Assembly: GCA_019285755.1 (NCBI GenBank)
Contig: CP079103.1
Span: forward strand, 3,720,001 to 3,784,000
Source: Chitinophaga sp. E66
GTDB lineage: Bacteria; Bacteroidota; Bacteroidia; Chitinophagales; Chitinophagaceae
Length of the DNA: 64,000 nucleotides
Direction: 5' to 3'
A model generated the notes under the pieces. That model saw only the letters and a program-made list of their open reading frames with translations, made no database searches and had not been told where the DNA came from. Below are positions 40,132 to 52,314 of the stretch, piece by piece. Position 1 is the stretch's first letter. Each line of letters starts with the position of its first letter. A program made the position numbers and the translations under genes.

Positions 40132-40162
40132 GGAGATGAAGTCAAGAGGAAGTCAATAAAAA

Positions 40163-40183
40163 GCCGGCTCATCAGGAGCCGGC
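40163..40183 (-). terminator. Intrinsic terminator of the serine hydrolase gene
   Basis: GCCGGCTC (40163-40170) pairs with GAGCCGGC (40176-40183), with a 5-nt loop. AATAAAAA at its left gives a T tract for minus-strand transcripts. Confidence 0.8.
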
Positions 40184-40208
40184 CTTAAATACGATATAAG
40201 AATACGGT

Positions 40209-41438
40209 CTACTCCAGCGCCCCGTAAGCCAGGATCCTGAACTTGCGGACAAACTCCCGTACCAGGCGTAAGGGCTCACATTGGTGAACACCAGCATGAT
40301 CACGCCCTCCTTCGGGTCGATGGTATATTCAGAGCAATAGGCGCCGCCCCAGGTCAGGGAACCGGGGCTGGCCTGATCGCCGTAGCGCGTGTCTTCCGTG
40401 ATGATCTGGAGCCCCAGCCCGAACTTATCGTTCCGGTCCCACACAAAACTGTTACCGATCTGGTTGCGGCCCATCAGGTCTACCGTCTTGCGCGAAAGTA
40501 ACCGTACATTATTAAAACTACCCCCATTGAGGACGAGTTGGCAGATTTTGGCATAGTCTGCAGCAGTGCTGACCAGCCCCGCCCCCGAGATATAATGTCT
40601 GCTTACCGGCAACCGGGTAGGTGCGGTTAGCCAGGCTGCCGTGGACCGTTAACGGGGAATCAATATGGCCTTTGGCGTACAGCTCCACCAGGCGCCCTGC
40701 TTTGGCGGGCGGCAGGTAAAAATAGGTATCGTTCATCCCGAGGGGTTTCAATATCCGCTCGTGGAAGAAGTCTTTCAGGCTTTTGCCGGATATCACCTCA
40801 ACGATCCTGCCGGCTACATCGGTATTATACCCGTAAGTAAAGGCCTCCCCGGGTTCGTGAACAAGGGGGCGTTTTGCCACCTGTTTGATGAGCTCCTCCA
40901 ACGTCAGGCCGTTCAGGTCGCTGAGGTAGGTATTGGGCTCTTTGGCGGTGGGGTGCTGGTACGGGATACCCGCCGAATGCGACAACAGGTGCCTGATGGT
41001 GGGCTGGGTTTTCGGGGCACGGGTGCCGCCATTGCCGTCCATAACCTGGACATCCTTGAATTCGGGCAGGAATTTGGAAATGGGGTCGTCCAGGAAGAGG
41101 CGGCCCTCTTCATACAACATCAGCACGGCAACGGTGGTGATCAGCTTGGTCTGGGATGCGATGCGGAAGATATCGTCTGTCCGGGCGGGCGTTCTCTTTT
41201 CAAGATTGCTGAACCCGAATGCCTTGTGATGCACGATCTGCCCCTTCCGGGCGATGAACGTCACGGCATTGGGCGCCAGTCCGCGGTCTACCGCAGCCTG
41301 GAAAAAGCTATCGATACGATGCAGGCGCTCCGCCGAAAAACCAGCGGAGGCAGCGGACGCGGCGGTACGGAATGTTTGCTGGGAAAAGACCGGCGTTGCC
41401 GTCAGCAACGCGCCCAGTATAACAAGGGATGTTTTCAT
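40209..41438 (-). CDS. Exported serine hydrolase, beta-lactamase/class C-like family (two frameshifts)
   Basis: MKTSLVILGALLTATPVFSQ is a signal peptide. The serine beta-lactamase-like fold shows FSAERLHRIDSFFQAAVDRG, the catalytic IFRIASQTKLITTVAV (S-x-x-K), GEAFTYGYNTDVAGRIVEVI (Tyr motif in the esterase-like form) and GSLTWGGAYCSEYTIDP near the third motif. Breaks near 40602 and 40256 restore the link to HYISGAGLVSTAADYAKICQ and the end VRKFRILAYGALE with a stop at 40209-40211. Repaired length is about 410 residues. The motif set fits family VIII esterases or D-aminopeptidase-like enzymes better than true beta-lactamases. It is transcribed alone. Confidence 0.85.
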
Positions 41439-41513
41439 AAACGTGTAACGAGTGTTTAATCTGGCTAAAAATAGAAAGAATCACTTGCTTATTAAAGGAA
41501 AAAATGGCGTAAA

Positions 41514-41540
41514 AAAACCGGGCGCATAACGTCCGGTTTT
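41514..41540 (-). terminator. Intrinsic terminator of the redoxin gene
   Basis: AAAACCGG (41514-41521) pairs with CCGGTTTT (41533-41540), with inner GCG/CGT pairing. The A run at 41511-41517 gives T's for the minus-strand transcript. Confidence 0.75.
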
Positions 41541-41561
41541 CTATTATGAACAGGTATTTAC

Positions 41562-42790
41562 TTATTGCAATAATCTGTCCATCAGTTCATTGAATTCCTT
41601 CTTATACTCTTCATAATGCTCGCCCGTACCCGGACCGTTGAACCCGGTATGCACTTCCACCACCTTGCCGCTCCGGTCGAGGTAAATAGTTGTCGGGAAG
41701 CCTTTGAGGCCTGTGAGCTGGGGAGCGTTTTCTCCGTCTTCTGCGGATCGGCGGGCGTTACGCCGGTGATCAGTACCGGGTAGGTTACGTCAAACTTCTT
41801 AGCGAAGCCCTCCGCCGCTTTCTTCGACTTCTCGAAATCTGTCGTACGCTCATAAGCCAGCATCACGATCTCCACACCACGGTCCTTATTCTTTTTGTAC
41901 CAATCGCTCAGGTAAGCCGTCTCATCCATGCAGTTGGGGCACCAGGAACCTGATACCTGAACGATCACCGCTTTGTTCTTAAAGCGTTCGTCCTTTATGG
42001 AAACGGGCTTGCCGTTGAGGTCCGGGAAGGAGAAATCCAGCGTGGCGCCGGGCTCTTTACGGTATTGAGCGTGGTAGCGTCCTGCAGGCGGGCGCTGCTG
42101 TCTTTACGGGCATGGAAAAGCTGCCTGGCCGTAATCCCAGCCAGGAAGGTGCCCCGCTCATCGTGGAATCGTTCTCGATGAGGGCGGTGAAGTAATAGGC
42201 ATGCGAACCATCGAAGGTCGACAGTTTCAGGGAGTCCCCGTCCACAATACCCTGGAGGTAGCGGTAATCTCCCGAGGTGGTGAGGAACGTACCGGTCACA
42301 TCCCTGCCCTGCTGCGTGAACTCGCCGATAGCGTAGCTAGTGTCTTTCCCGGGTTCATCGTAGAACCAGGTGGGCCAGCGGCCGGTTACGTTATGTTTCG
42401 GCTGTCTTTCGGTGATAAAGCGCTCCGGCTTATTCGGCTGTGCGTAGAAATCGATGTCCACGTCCTTATCAGCCAGGTGGCGGATCCATTTGCCTTTGAT
42501 GCTGCCGTTGTAATATACCGCGGCCTTGAATTCCGAATCGAAGAAAGGCATGCGGATAAAAACGGAATCGTCTCGGTAGGTGATCTCGTCAACGCGCATA
42601 CGCTCGCCGGCGTTGACCACGTAGATCACCTGCGATCCGGCGCTGTCGACCACATCGAAATTGAACACGATCTGCCCGCCGTCCGTCCGCGTGAGCTGCC
42701 CCTGCCAGGGCCTTTGGTGAGCCCGGTGGGCTTGGCGGCGCCGCATGCCGTCAGTGCGGCCACCGCTGCTACTGCTAAGTATCTTTTCAT
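41562..42790 (-). CDS. TlpA-like redoxin lipoprotein (several frameshifts)
   Basis: MKRYLAVAAVAALTAC is a lipoprotein signal with lipobox LTAC. The first half is beta-rich (GQIVFNFDVVDSAGSQVIYV, VNAGERMRVDEITYRDD, NVTGRWPTWFYDEPGKD, GDSLKLSTFDGSHAYYFTAL) and looks like a domain that precedes redoxin folds in Bacteroidota. The second half is thioredoxin-like: LDFSFPDLNGKPVSIKDERF, then KAVIVQVSGSWCPNCMDETA with a CPNC redox site, and LKGFPTTIYLDRSGKVVEVH with the cis-Pro. Breaks lie near 42711, 42140, 42057 and 41727. Repaired length is about 410 residues. It follows yggS by 9 bp and is probably cotranscribed with it. Likely a periplasmic thiol reductase; partner unknown. Confidence 0.82.
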
Positions 42791-42799
42791 ATATCGCGT

Positions 42800-43473
42800 T
42801 TATGCGTAATTCCTGGCGCCGAAGAGCAGGCTGCCGATGCGGACCAGCGTGCTGCCTTCTTCCAGGGCTATTTGGAAATCTCCGCTCATGCCCATGGAGA
42901 GCTCACGGAATTCATTCGTTACGGGAAATAGCGCTCCTTCGCGGCCGCCTGCAGTTCCTTCAGCCGGCGGAACTCGCGGCGTACCTGGTCCAGATCGTCT
43001 GTGTTGCTCGCCATGCCCATGAGCCCGGCTATGCGGACGTTAGGCAGGGTTACGGACTGCTCCAGCACGGCGTTCAGTTCCTCTTCGCTAAAGCCGAACT
43101 TCGTTTCTTCGGTAGCGATATGCACCTGTAGGAGGCAGTCGATAATCCGGCTGTGCTTCGCGGCCTGCTTGTTGACTTCCTGGAGGAGCCTGAAGCTGTC
43201 GACCCCGTGGATCATGCTCACGAAGGGGGCGATGTACTTGACTTTATTGCTTTGGAGATGGCCGATGAAATGCCATTGGATATCTTTGGGAAGGAGGCCT
43301 TCCTTCTCCACCATTTCCTGCACATAGTTTTCGCCGAATATCCGCTGGCCGGCTTCGTAAAGGGCCCGGATAGATCCGGCAGGTTTGGTTTTTGATACGG
43401 CTACCAGCTGTGCGCCAAATGGTTGGATCTGTTCGAGCACATGGCGGTAGTTGCTTAAATTCACTGCCATCAT
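42800..43473 (-). CDS. yggS: YggS-family PLP homeostasis protein (one frameshift)
   Basis: PLP-binding protein of the PLPBP/YggS/PROSC family, which buffers pyridoxal phosphate. It starts [16 protein letters not shown] and has [20 protein letters not shown] with the PLP lysine, [29 protein letters not shown] and [14 protein letters not shown] break near 42920 (CCC on the coding strand, one C short) restores [20 protein letters not shown], then [19 protein letters not shown], the conserved phosphate-binding end. Repaired length is 224 residues, typical. A TATTTTTG box lies only 5 bp before the start, so a normal promoter is not obvious. Confidence 0.93.
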
Positions 43474-43632
43474 CCTACAAAAATAATAGACTTTTCTGGA
43501 ATATGGACAGGTTACATTAGGAATTCCTCCAATAAATGGGGGCAGTTTCTGTTAAAAATTCAACAATAGGAGTTAAACCTTACAGACCGTTTAATTCTGT
43601 GGCACTGATTTTTTTGAATGCCTATTTTAAGA

Positions 43633-43640
43633 TAGGTTTG
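43633..43640 (+). promoter_or_regulatory. Putative -7 box before the acyl-CoA dehydrogenase gene
   Basis: TAGGTTTG matches TAnnTTTG. TTTG at 43613-43616 is a possible -33 element with a 16-bp spacer, slightly short. The start codon is 34 bp downstream. Confidence 0.5.
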
Positions 43641-43673
43641 TACACACCTACAATCTTTCAAAATTCAAAATAC

Positions 43674-44811
43674 ATGCATTTTCAGTTAACGGAAGAACAT
43701 CTGATGATACAGAAAGCGGCCAGGATTTTGCGGTGACGGAGCTGTTGCCGGGCGTGATAGAGCGCGACGAGCAGCAGAAATTCCCTGCGGAACAGATCAA
43801 AAAACTGGGGAGCTGGGCTTCCTCGGGATGATGGTCAGCCCGGAATACGGCGGCGCGGGACTGGACACGATTTCGTATGTGCTGGCGATGGAAGAGATTT
43901 CGAAGATCGATGCGAGCGCTTCCGTAGTGATGAGCGTAAACAATTCCCTGGTTTGCTGGGGACTGGAGACTTTCGGGAGCGAAGAGCAGAAAAGGAAATA
44001 CCTTGTTCCGCTGGCCAAAGGCGAGATCATCGGCGCTTTCCTGCTGAGCGAGCCGGAAGCGGGTTCTGATGCTACTTCGCAACGGACCATCGGGGAAGAC
44101 AAAGGCGACCATTACCTCGTGAACGGCACCAAGAACTGGATCACCAACGCCAATTCGGCCAGCGTGTACCTGGTGATGGTGCAGACGCATGCCGAAAAAG
44201 GCAGCAAAGGCATCAACTGCCTCATTATAGAAAAAGATACGCCCGGCATTACGCTCGGCGCCAAGGAAAATAAACTCGGCATCCGTGGGAGCGATACGCA
44301 CAGCGTCATGTTCCAGGATGTGAAAGTACCGAAGGAAAACCGTATCGGGGAAGATGGGTTCGGGTTCAAGTTCGCCATGAAGACTTTGGGCGGCGGCCGC
44401 ATCGGCATCGCCTCCCAGGCGCTGGGCATCGCCAGCGGCGCATACGAACTGGCCCTGAAATACAGCAAGGAAAGAAAAGCCTTCGGGAAAGAGATCTCCC
44501 AGCACCAGGCCATCCAGTTCAAACTGGCGGATATGGCCACTAAAATCGAGGCATCCCGGCTGTTGGTCCTCAAAGCCGCATGGGAGAAAGACAACCACCT
44601 CGATTACACCCTCAGCGGCTCCATGGCGAAAGTATTCGCCTCCGAAACCGCGATGTGGGTGGCCACCGAAGCCGTTCAGGTGCATGGCGGTTACGGCTAT
44701 GTGAAAGAATATCACGTAGAGCGCCTCATGCGCGACGCTAAAATAACACAGATCTATGAAGGCACGTCTGAAGTACAGCGCATCGTGATCGGCCGGCATA
44801 TTCTCGGCTGA
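43674..44811 (+). CDS. Short-chain acyl-CoA dehydrogenase (two frameshifts)
   Basis: FAD-dependent alpha,beta-dehydrogenation of acyl-CoA in fatty-acid or branched-chain degradation. It starts MHFQLTEEHLMIQKAARDFA. The FAD/substrate signature is GAFLLSEPEAGSDATSQRT, followed by NGTKNWITNANSASVYLVM. The second signature QVHGGYGYVKEYHVERLMRD and KITQIYEGTSEVQRIVIGRH contains the catalytic Glu (YEGT) found in short-chain and butyryl-CoA dehydrogenases. Breaks near 43727 (GG, one G short) and 43811 (GGGG) are single-base. Repaired length is 379 residues. The arginase-family gene follows 31 bp later in the same orientation. Confidence 0.93.
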
Positions 44812-44842
44812 TCCGCTTCAGCGGCCCACACCAAAACAATGT

Positions 44843-45787
44843 ATGAAAAACATCAAGATCATTGAAGTCAAATCCGAAATTGGCGCAGGCACCCGCGGCG
44901 CCAGTCTGGGGTAGACGCGATCAAGATTGCCGCACTCGATTTCATGAGCAACTTCTTCGTTCACTTCCCCACGGAAGAAATCGAGACGGAAAACAAACTC
45001 CTGTTCGAACCGATCGAATCCCCTTACGCCAAGCGCATCAAAGGCACCATCAACATGTATGAGCGCGTGAGCAAATCCGTTTGCGACACCATCAAACAAA
45101 ACTGGTTCCCCGTAGTGCTCTCCGGCGACCATAGCACCGCAGGAGCCACGATCGCCGGTCTTAAACTGGCCCGGCCCAAAGCCAAATTAGGCGTGATCTG
45201 GATAGACGCCCACGCCGATCTCCACACCCCTTCACCACGCCTTCCGGCAACATGCACGGCATGCCGCTGGCCGCTTCCATCGCGGAAGACAACATCGAGA
45301 ACAAGGTGCATGAAGTCGATGAGAATACCATCAAGCTTTGGGGACAACTGAAGAACATGGGTAAAATAGCGCCCAAGGTACTGCCGGAAGATATCGTTTT
45401 CATCTCCCTGCGCGACTACGAAAAAGAGGAAGACCACCTCATCCGTAAGTACGGCATGAAAGTGATCACTACCAACGAGGTGCGCCGCAAAGGCCGGAAG
45501 CCGTGGCCCGCAGCGTGTTCAGATACCTCCACGATTGCGAGTACATCTACGTTTCGTTCGATGTCGACAGTCTCGACGCTTCCATCTCCCGCGGCACCGG
45601 CACACCTGTGAGCAACGGGCTGCGCGAGCGCGAGGCGGAAGACCTCATCTCCAAATTCATGCAGCACCGCAAGATCTGCTGCTTCGAGATTACGGAAGTC
45701 AATCCCACGCTCGACCGTGAGAACCTCATGGCCGAGATCGCCTTTAATATCCTTCAGCGCAGTGTAAACGTGCTGATGATGAACTGA
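44843..45787 (+). CDS. Arginase/agmatinase-family ureohydrolase (three frameshifts)
   Basis: Binuclear manganese hydrolase family. It starts MKNIKIIEVKSEIGAGTRGA, SL, then GVDAIKIAA. Metal-binding motifs are WFPVVLSGDHSTAGATIAGL (SGDHS in place of the common GGDHS), LGVIWIDAHADLHTP (DAHAD), and YIYVSFDVDSLDASISRGTG (SFDVDxLD), so all ligands are present. Breaks near 44912, 45232 and 45500 are one-base losses in G or C runs. Repaired length is about 315 residues. The substrate could be arginine, agmatine, formiminoglutamate or another guanidino compound; I cannot decide. It follows the acyl-CoA dehydrogenase gene and ends at a strong terminator. Confidence 0.9.
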
Positions 45788-45807
45788 TGCGTTTATATCC
45801 AGACAAG

Positions 45808-45839
45808 AAAAAGCGTCCCTTCTCCCCGGGACGCTTTTT
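45808..45839. terminator. Bidirectional intrinsic terminator
   Basis: AAAAAGCGTCCC (45808-45819) pairs perfectly with GGGACGCTTTTT (45828-45839), with an 8-nt loop, between the convergent arginase-family and DUF3810 genes. Confidence 0.9.
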
Positions 45840-45854
45840 TTATGCAGTAAGCGC

Positions 45855-46934
45855 TTATCCTTTGATACGGTAATAATCCATTAGCCAGCCGATCACCTCG
45901 CTGTAGCTGCGGATGCCGTGTTGCTGGTTGTTGGCTTTGAGATAGGAATCGTAGAACACGGCCGACATATCGTCTACCGGCCCTTCAAATTGCTTATAGA
46001 AATCCATGATGCGCTGCGCATCGGCCCGGATGCCGGGGTGCGTCTTGTTCCACACGATGCGCGACAGCGGCGGGTCTCCTGGCCAGGCGCCGTATAGTAT
46101 ACAACAACATTTCGAAATTGGCGGCATACCTGAAGCGAACGTCGGAGTAACGGCTGGCGGCCAGGTAACCGATGAAATTAGCGTCCTGCTCCGGTGCGAA
46201 CCCGATCTGGTGGGCGATCTCATGGCAGGTTACGAACGGCGTCTGGAAGGCGGGCACAGTGGTGTTGACCTGCGCTTCATTGGTGAAGGGGTTCAGGTAG
46301 CCGGTTACGCCCAGGTAATTGAGATACCGGCGGAACATCGACTTTTTGATGGATGGATGCGCGTATTTCAGGGTAGGCCAGGTCTGCGCCAGCCCCGCAT
46401 AGGCTTTGGCCGCTTCGGCGAACACCCGCTGCGGGAGCGTATCCGGCGGGGCGGCAAGGGCGTCCATTTCGGCGCGGTCGCGGTTGGTGAGGCGGACGAG
46501 CGTATCCGCCAGGAGGTAAAGGTCGGCTTTCGTGTACGGCTGCACGTCGAATCCCAGTTCCTTGACCATGGTAGTACGCTGATAATGAGCCCCCAGAACA
46601 AGAGGAACACGAAATACAGCCAACAGAGGGAAGCGGCGGCTTTGGCGAAGCCGTAACCCAATGCTTTCCATTGCCCGCGGATGAGCCGCCAGATTGATTT
46701 TAATAAAAAAATAATCCCGATTATAACCCAAACGCAGTAAATTACATCGCCTATGCTGCCCGTGAATCGACCGAACAATTTTCTTAATGACGTACTGATA
46801 AACTCGTACCACCTATGAAAGTAGATCCCTGCCAGCCATCCTTCCGAAGTGATCGCCCAGTTCAGCAGGAGGATGCACGCCAGCCCAAGCGCAAATGATA
46901 TCAGTGGTTTTCCGAACCGGTATTCTTTTTCCAT
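45855..46934 (-). CDS. DUF3810 membrane protein with HExxH motif (two frameshifts)
   Basis: The N-terminus has three hydrophobic segments: PLISFALGLACILLLNWAIT, VIYCVWVIIGIIFLLKSIW and ASLCWLYFVFLLFWGL. The large extramembrane part includes YAHPSIKKSMFRRYLNYLGV, TGYLNPFTNEAQVNTTVP and TPFVTCHEIAHQIGFAPEQD. The HEIAH sequence is a zinc-metallopeptidase signature, and the family is DUF3810. Breaks are near 46577 and 46100. Repaired length is about 360 residues. The role is unknown; a membrane-bound peptidase is plausible. It is divergent from the fructosamine-kinase-like gene with only 23 bp between the start codons, so one promoter must lie inside the neighbouring gene. Confidence 0.85.
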
Positions 46935-46957
46935 TTTAAGTGTAAGCAGAAAGGAAC

Positions 46958-47831
46958 ATGTTAGACTTTACCATTCAACAGGAACTTGAAAGCTCCTGAC
47001 CAAACATCTTCAACTCTCGGTGAAATTACAGATAATTCACGCAGAGCGGATACACGGGGGATATCAATGAAACTTTTCGCATGGATACGTCGCAGGGCCG
47101 TTTTTTCCTGAAGCTGAACGATGCCGTGAAGCACCCCGAAATGTTCTCGCGGGAGCTGAACGGACTGGAAGAGCTGCGCCAAACGGAAGTGATCTCCGTT
47201 CCCCGCCCCCTTTGCGAGGGCATTGCGGGCAACCGGGCGTTCCTGGTAACGGAATACGTGGAGAAAGGCGCCGCGGCGCCCGATTTCTGGGAGAATTTCG
47301 CGGCTTCCATGGCAAGGATGCACCAGCAAACCAGCCCCTGGTTCGGGCTTCCCACTTCCAATTACATCGGTTCCATTAAACAATATAATACCCCTGGTCC
47401 AGCTGGGCCGTCTTTACGGCATGAACCGGCTGATGCCGCTGGCGAAAATGGCGTACGACAACCACCGGTTAGACAGCGCCCTGATGCAGAAGATGGAAAG
47501 CCTCGTGCGCCGGCTGCCCGGACTGTTCCCGGAAGAGCCGCCCGCATTGTTGCACGGCGATCTGTGGAGCGGCAATTTCCTCGTTTCCCATTCCGGCAGG
47601 GCCTGCATCTTCGACCCCGCGGTATATTATGGTCACAGGGAAATGGACATGGCCATGACGCGCCTGTTCGGCGGGTTCGACACCCGCTTCTACTACACCT
47701 ACCAGGCCATCCACCCGCTTGAACAGGGCTGGCAGGAAAGGTTGCCCCTTTGCCAGCTGTACCCGTTGCTGGTACACCTCAACCTCTTCGGGGCAGTTAC
47801 TATTCGGATGTGAAAGAAGCGCTGGAGCAGT

Positions 47832-47839
<8 letters not shown>
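46958..47839 (+). CDS. Fructosamine kinase-family protein (about four frameshifts)
   Basis: Aminoglycoside-phosphotransferase-like fold, fructosamine/ketosamine kinase family, which phosphorylates sugar adducts on proteins so they can be released. It starts MLDFTIQQELESS and resumes DTSQGRFFLKLNDAVKHPEM, FSRELNGLEELRQT. Then come FWENFAASMARMHQQTSPWF, GLPTSNYIGSIKQYN, and the catalytic loop PALLHGDLWSGNFLVSHSGR with IFDPAVYYGHREMDMAMTRL. Breaks lie near 47000, 47065, 47396 and 47803. Repaired length is about 295 residues, normal. Its TAA stop shares the palindrome TTAATTAA with the stop of the convergent histidine kinase (8-bp overlap). Confidence 0.85.
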
Positions 47840-50258
<2,419 letters not shown>

Positions 50259-50432
50259 GTCATCCGGGAATAGGGGAAGTGTAGGATTTCATAAGGCATA
50301 TGCAAAATATGAAATGCGGAGCGCAATATGAAGTTAGTGAAAATGACGCAACTTATTAGCTGTAAATATCTGACATTTTTATATAATTTGACATATAATA
50401 CGAGCTTGAGAATCAACAAAAGTAGGAAATTT

Positions 50433-50461
50433 TTGCTTTTGGAAATATTTGTTTACCTTTG
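50433..50461 (+). promoter_or_regulatory. Promoter of the DUF177-rpmF-plsX operon
   Basis: TTG at 50433-50435 (in TTTTTG), an 18-bp spacer and TACCTTTG at 50454-50461 give a good match to the Bacteroidota -33/-7 consensus. The leader to the ATG at 50489 is about 20 nt. Confidence 0.75.
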
Positions 50462-50488
50462 CATCCCTCTAAAAGGGAGGATTTTGAT

Positions 50489-51027
50489 ATGAAGCATCTC
50501 CGCGAATTTGACATAGCATTTGTAGGTCTGACGCCCGGGGTGCATACATTCCAATATCAGATCGATGACAGTTTCTTTGAAAAGCTTGGTGCTGAGCCGG
50601 ACTTCTCAAATTGTCATGCCACGGTCAACCTCCAGCTAGACAAGAAGCCGGGATTTTTCCTGCTGAAGTTTGAAGTGGGGGTAAACTGACGGTGATCTGC
50701 GACCGGTGCGGGCAACCGTTCGAGATGCAGCTCTGGGATGATTTTAACCAGGTAGTAAAGCTGGTGGATAACCCGGAGGCGATGAGTGAAGATGAGGATC
50801 CGGACGTGACCTATATCAGCCGTACGGAGAGCCATCTGAACGTGGCAGACTTCATCTATGAGTTCATCAACCTGTCTATTCCCATGCAGCGCATCCATCC
50901 GGATGATGCCAACGGGAAGAGCGGATGTGATCCGAAAGTGCTCGAGATGTTGGAAAAAATGAAACAACAGGGCGACCAACAGACGAATCCGATCTGGAAA
51001 GGATTGGAGAAGTTCAGGGATAATTAA
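50489..51027 (+). CDS. DUF177 (YceD-like) protein (one frameshift)
   Basis: Member of the YceD/DUF177 family that almost always precedes rpmF and is linked to 23S rRNA or ribosome metabolism. It starts MKHLREFDIAFVGLTPGVHT and contains FFLLKFEVG. After a break near 50685 it continues LTVICDRCGQPFEMQLWDDF (CxxC typical of the family), then YEFINLSIPMQRIHPDD and CDPKVLEMLEKMKQQG, and ends TNPIWKGLEKFRDN, the conserved C-terminus. Repaired length is 179 residues. It is followed by rpmF after 28 bp and plsX, the classical order. Confidence 0.9.
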
Positions 51028-51055
51028 AAACGTATACAATTTAAAATTAAATAAG

Positions 51056-51250
51056 ATGCCGAATCCTAAACGCAGACATTCGCAACAAAGATCAGCTAAG
51101 AGAAGAACTCATTACAAGGCATTTGCTGAAACTTTAAGCACAGACAGCGCAACCGGCGAAGTGCACCTGAGACACCGTGCTCATTGGGTAGAGAACAAGC
51201 TGTTCTACAAAGGAAAAGTTGTTTTGGAAAAACAAGCAGCTGCTAAATAA
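51056..51250 (+). CDS. rpmF: 50S ribosomal protein L32
   Basis: An intact frame of 64 residues. MPNPKRRHSQQRSAKRRTHY is the invariant N-terminus of L32, followed by HLRHRAHWVENKLFYKGKVV. It is the Bacteroidota type without the zinc-binding Cys residues. It lies between DUF177 and plsX, 45 bp before plsX, and is read from the promoter at 50433-50461. Confidence 0.97.
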   Translation: MPNPKRRHSQQRSAKRRTHYKAFAETLSTDSATGEVHLRHRAHWVENKLFYKGKVVLEKQAAAK

Positions 51251-51295
51251 TAATTTTTACTAATTTTACCCCGAGCAACAGACAAAACACAGTTC

Positions 51296-52246
51296 ATGAG
51301 AATCGGGCTTGATATGATGGGTGGCGACTTTGCCCCCGCAGAAGCAGTAAAAGGAGTTAAATTATTTTTAAGCAGAGCATCTGATGCACATCTGATGTTG
51401 ATTGGTGACGAGCAGGCCTTAACACCTCTCCTCGCAGATGCAGCGTTAGACCAGTCAAGATATACCGTTGTTCATTCATCCCAGGTAATCGGGATGAATG
51501 AACATCCTACCAAAGCTTTAAAGGAAAAGCCGCATTCTTCCATCTCTATCGGCTTCCATCTCCTGCAAAACAAAAAGATTGACGCTTTCATCAGTGCCGG
51601 CAACACCGGGGCCATGATGGTAGGCGCCATTTATTCCATTAAACTGGTCGAAGGCATTCAGCGGCCCACCATTTCCACCATCCTTCCCCGGGAAGACGGT
51701 TCCACCGGCCTCCTGCTGGACGTGGGCATCAACGCCGACTGTAAGCCCGAAAACCTCGTTCAGTTCGCCATCCTCGGTTCCCTCTATTCCAAGTACATCC
51801 TGGGTATGGACAAACCGAAAGTAGGCCTCCTGAACCTCGGAGAAGAAGAAGGAAAAGGCAACCTCCTCGCGCAGGCCACCTATCCCCTCCTCAAAGAGAA
51901 CTCCCTCATCAATTTCGTAGGTAACGTAGAAGGCCGCGACATCTTCAAAAACACCACAGACGTGATCGTTTGCGAAGGCTTTACCGGCAACGTAGTGCTG
52001 AAACTGGCCGAATCCTTCCATGATATCGCCGTAAGACGCAATATTAAGGACGAGTACATCGACCGGTTCGACTTCGAACAATATGGCGGAACACCCGTTC
52101 TCGGCGTAGCAGAGCCTGTGATCATCGGTCATGGCATCTCCGGCGAACGCGCATTCTCCAACATGATCGTCCTCGCCGAACAAATGATCCAGACCAAACT
52201 GATGGACAAGATCCGCGAAAGCTTCGTGGTAGCACCCGAAGCATAA
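51296..52246 (+). CDS. plsX: Phosphate acyltransferase PlsX
   Basis: An intact frame of 316 residues. PlsX converts acyl-ACP to acyl-phosphate, the acyl donor for PlsY at the start of phospholipid synthesis; peripheral membrane enzyme. It starts MRIGLDMMGGDFAPAEAVKG and carries AFISAGNTGAMMVGAIYSIK, TGLLLDVGINADCKPENLVQ, LNLGEEEGKGN, NFVGNVEGRDIF and VIVCEGFTGNVVLKLAESFH, all signatures of the family. Last gene of the DUF177-rpmF-plsX unit, ending at a terminator. Confidence 0.97.
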   Translation: MRIGLDMMGGDFAPAEAVKGVKLFLSRASDAHLMLIGDEQALTPLLADAALDQSRYTVVHSSQVIGMNEHPTKALKEKPHSSISIGFHLLQNKKIDAFISAGNTGAMMVGAIYSIKLVEGIQRPTISTILPREDGSTGLLLDVGINADCKPENLVQFAILGSLYSKYILGMDKPKVGLLNLGEEEGKGNLLAQATYPLLKENSLINFVGNVEGRDIFKNTTDVIVCEGFTGNVVLKLAESFHDIAVRRNIKDEYIDRFDFEQYGGTPVLGVAEPVIIGHGISGERAFSNMIVLAEQMIQTKLMDKIRESFVVAPEA

Positions 52247-52278
52247 GTTATACCTGCAACAGACACACAGAAAATATT

Positions 52279-52307
52279 AAAGGGCCGCCCGGTTAGGACG
52301 GCCCTTT
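52279..52307. terminator. Intrinsic terminator between plsX and the HD gene
   Basis: AAAGGGCCG (52279-52287, within ATTAAAGGG) pairs with CGGCCCTTT (52299-52307). It lies between convergent genes and can serve plsX and, with the A-rich left side, the minus-strand HD gene. Confidence 0.8.
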
Positions 52308-52314
52308 CTTTATG

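Larger units (their letters stand above)
39722..40162. other. Non-coding repeat locus between convergent genes
   Basis: About 440 bp without a credible gene, bounded by the dcd terminator and by the terminator of the serine hydrolase. It holds three runs of 11-bp tandem units (39831-39896, 39987-40019, 40066-40131) and a perfect 21-bp inverted repeat (39984-40004 with 40053-40073). Between them are AT-richer stretches, including a small AACTAA/TTAGTT hairpin near 39748. Because 11 is not a multiple of 3, the repeats do not look like coding repeats. No direct evidence of function. Confidence 0.7.

Noticed and set aside
43478..43485. TATTTTTG box as promoter of yggS
   Set aside because: It fits the -7 consensus but lies 5 bp from the start codon, so the transcript would begin at or within the start; kept only as a remark.
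43648..44799. Minus-strand open frame of 383 codons opposite the acyl-CoA dehydrogenase gene
   Set aside because: Mirror of strongly biased codons of a conserved enzyme; no family resemblance, no promoter.
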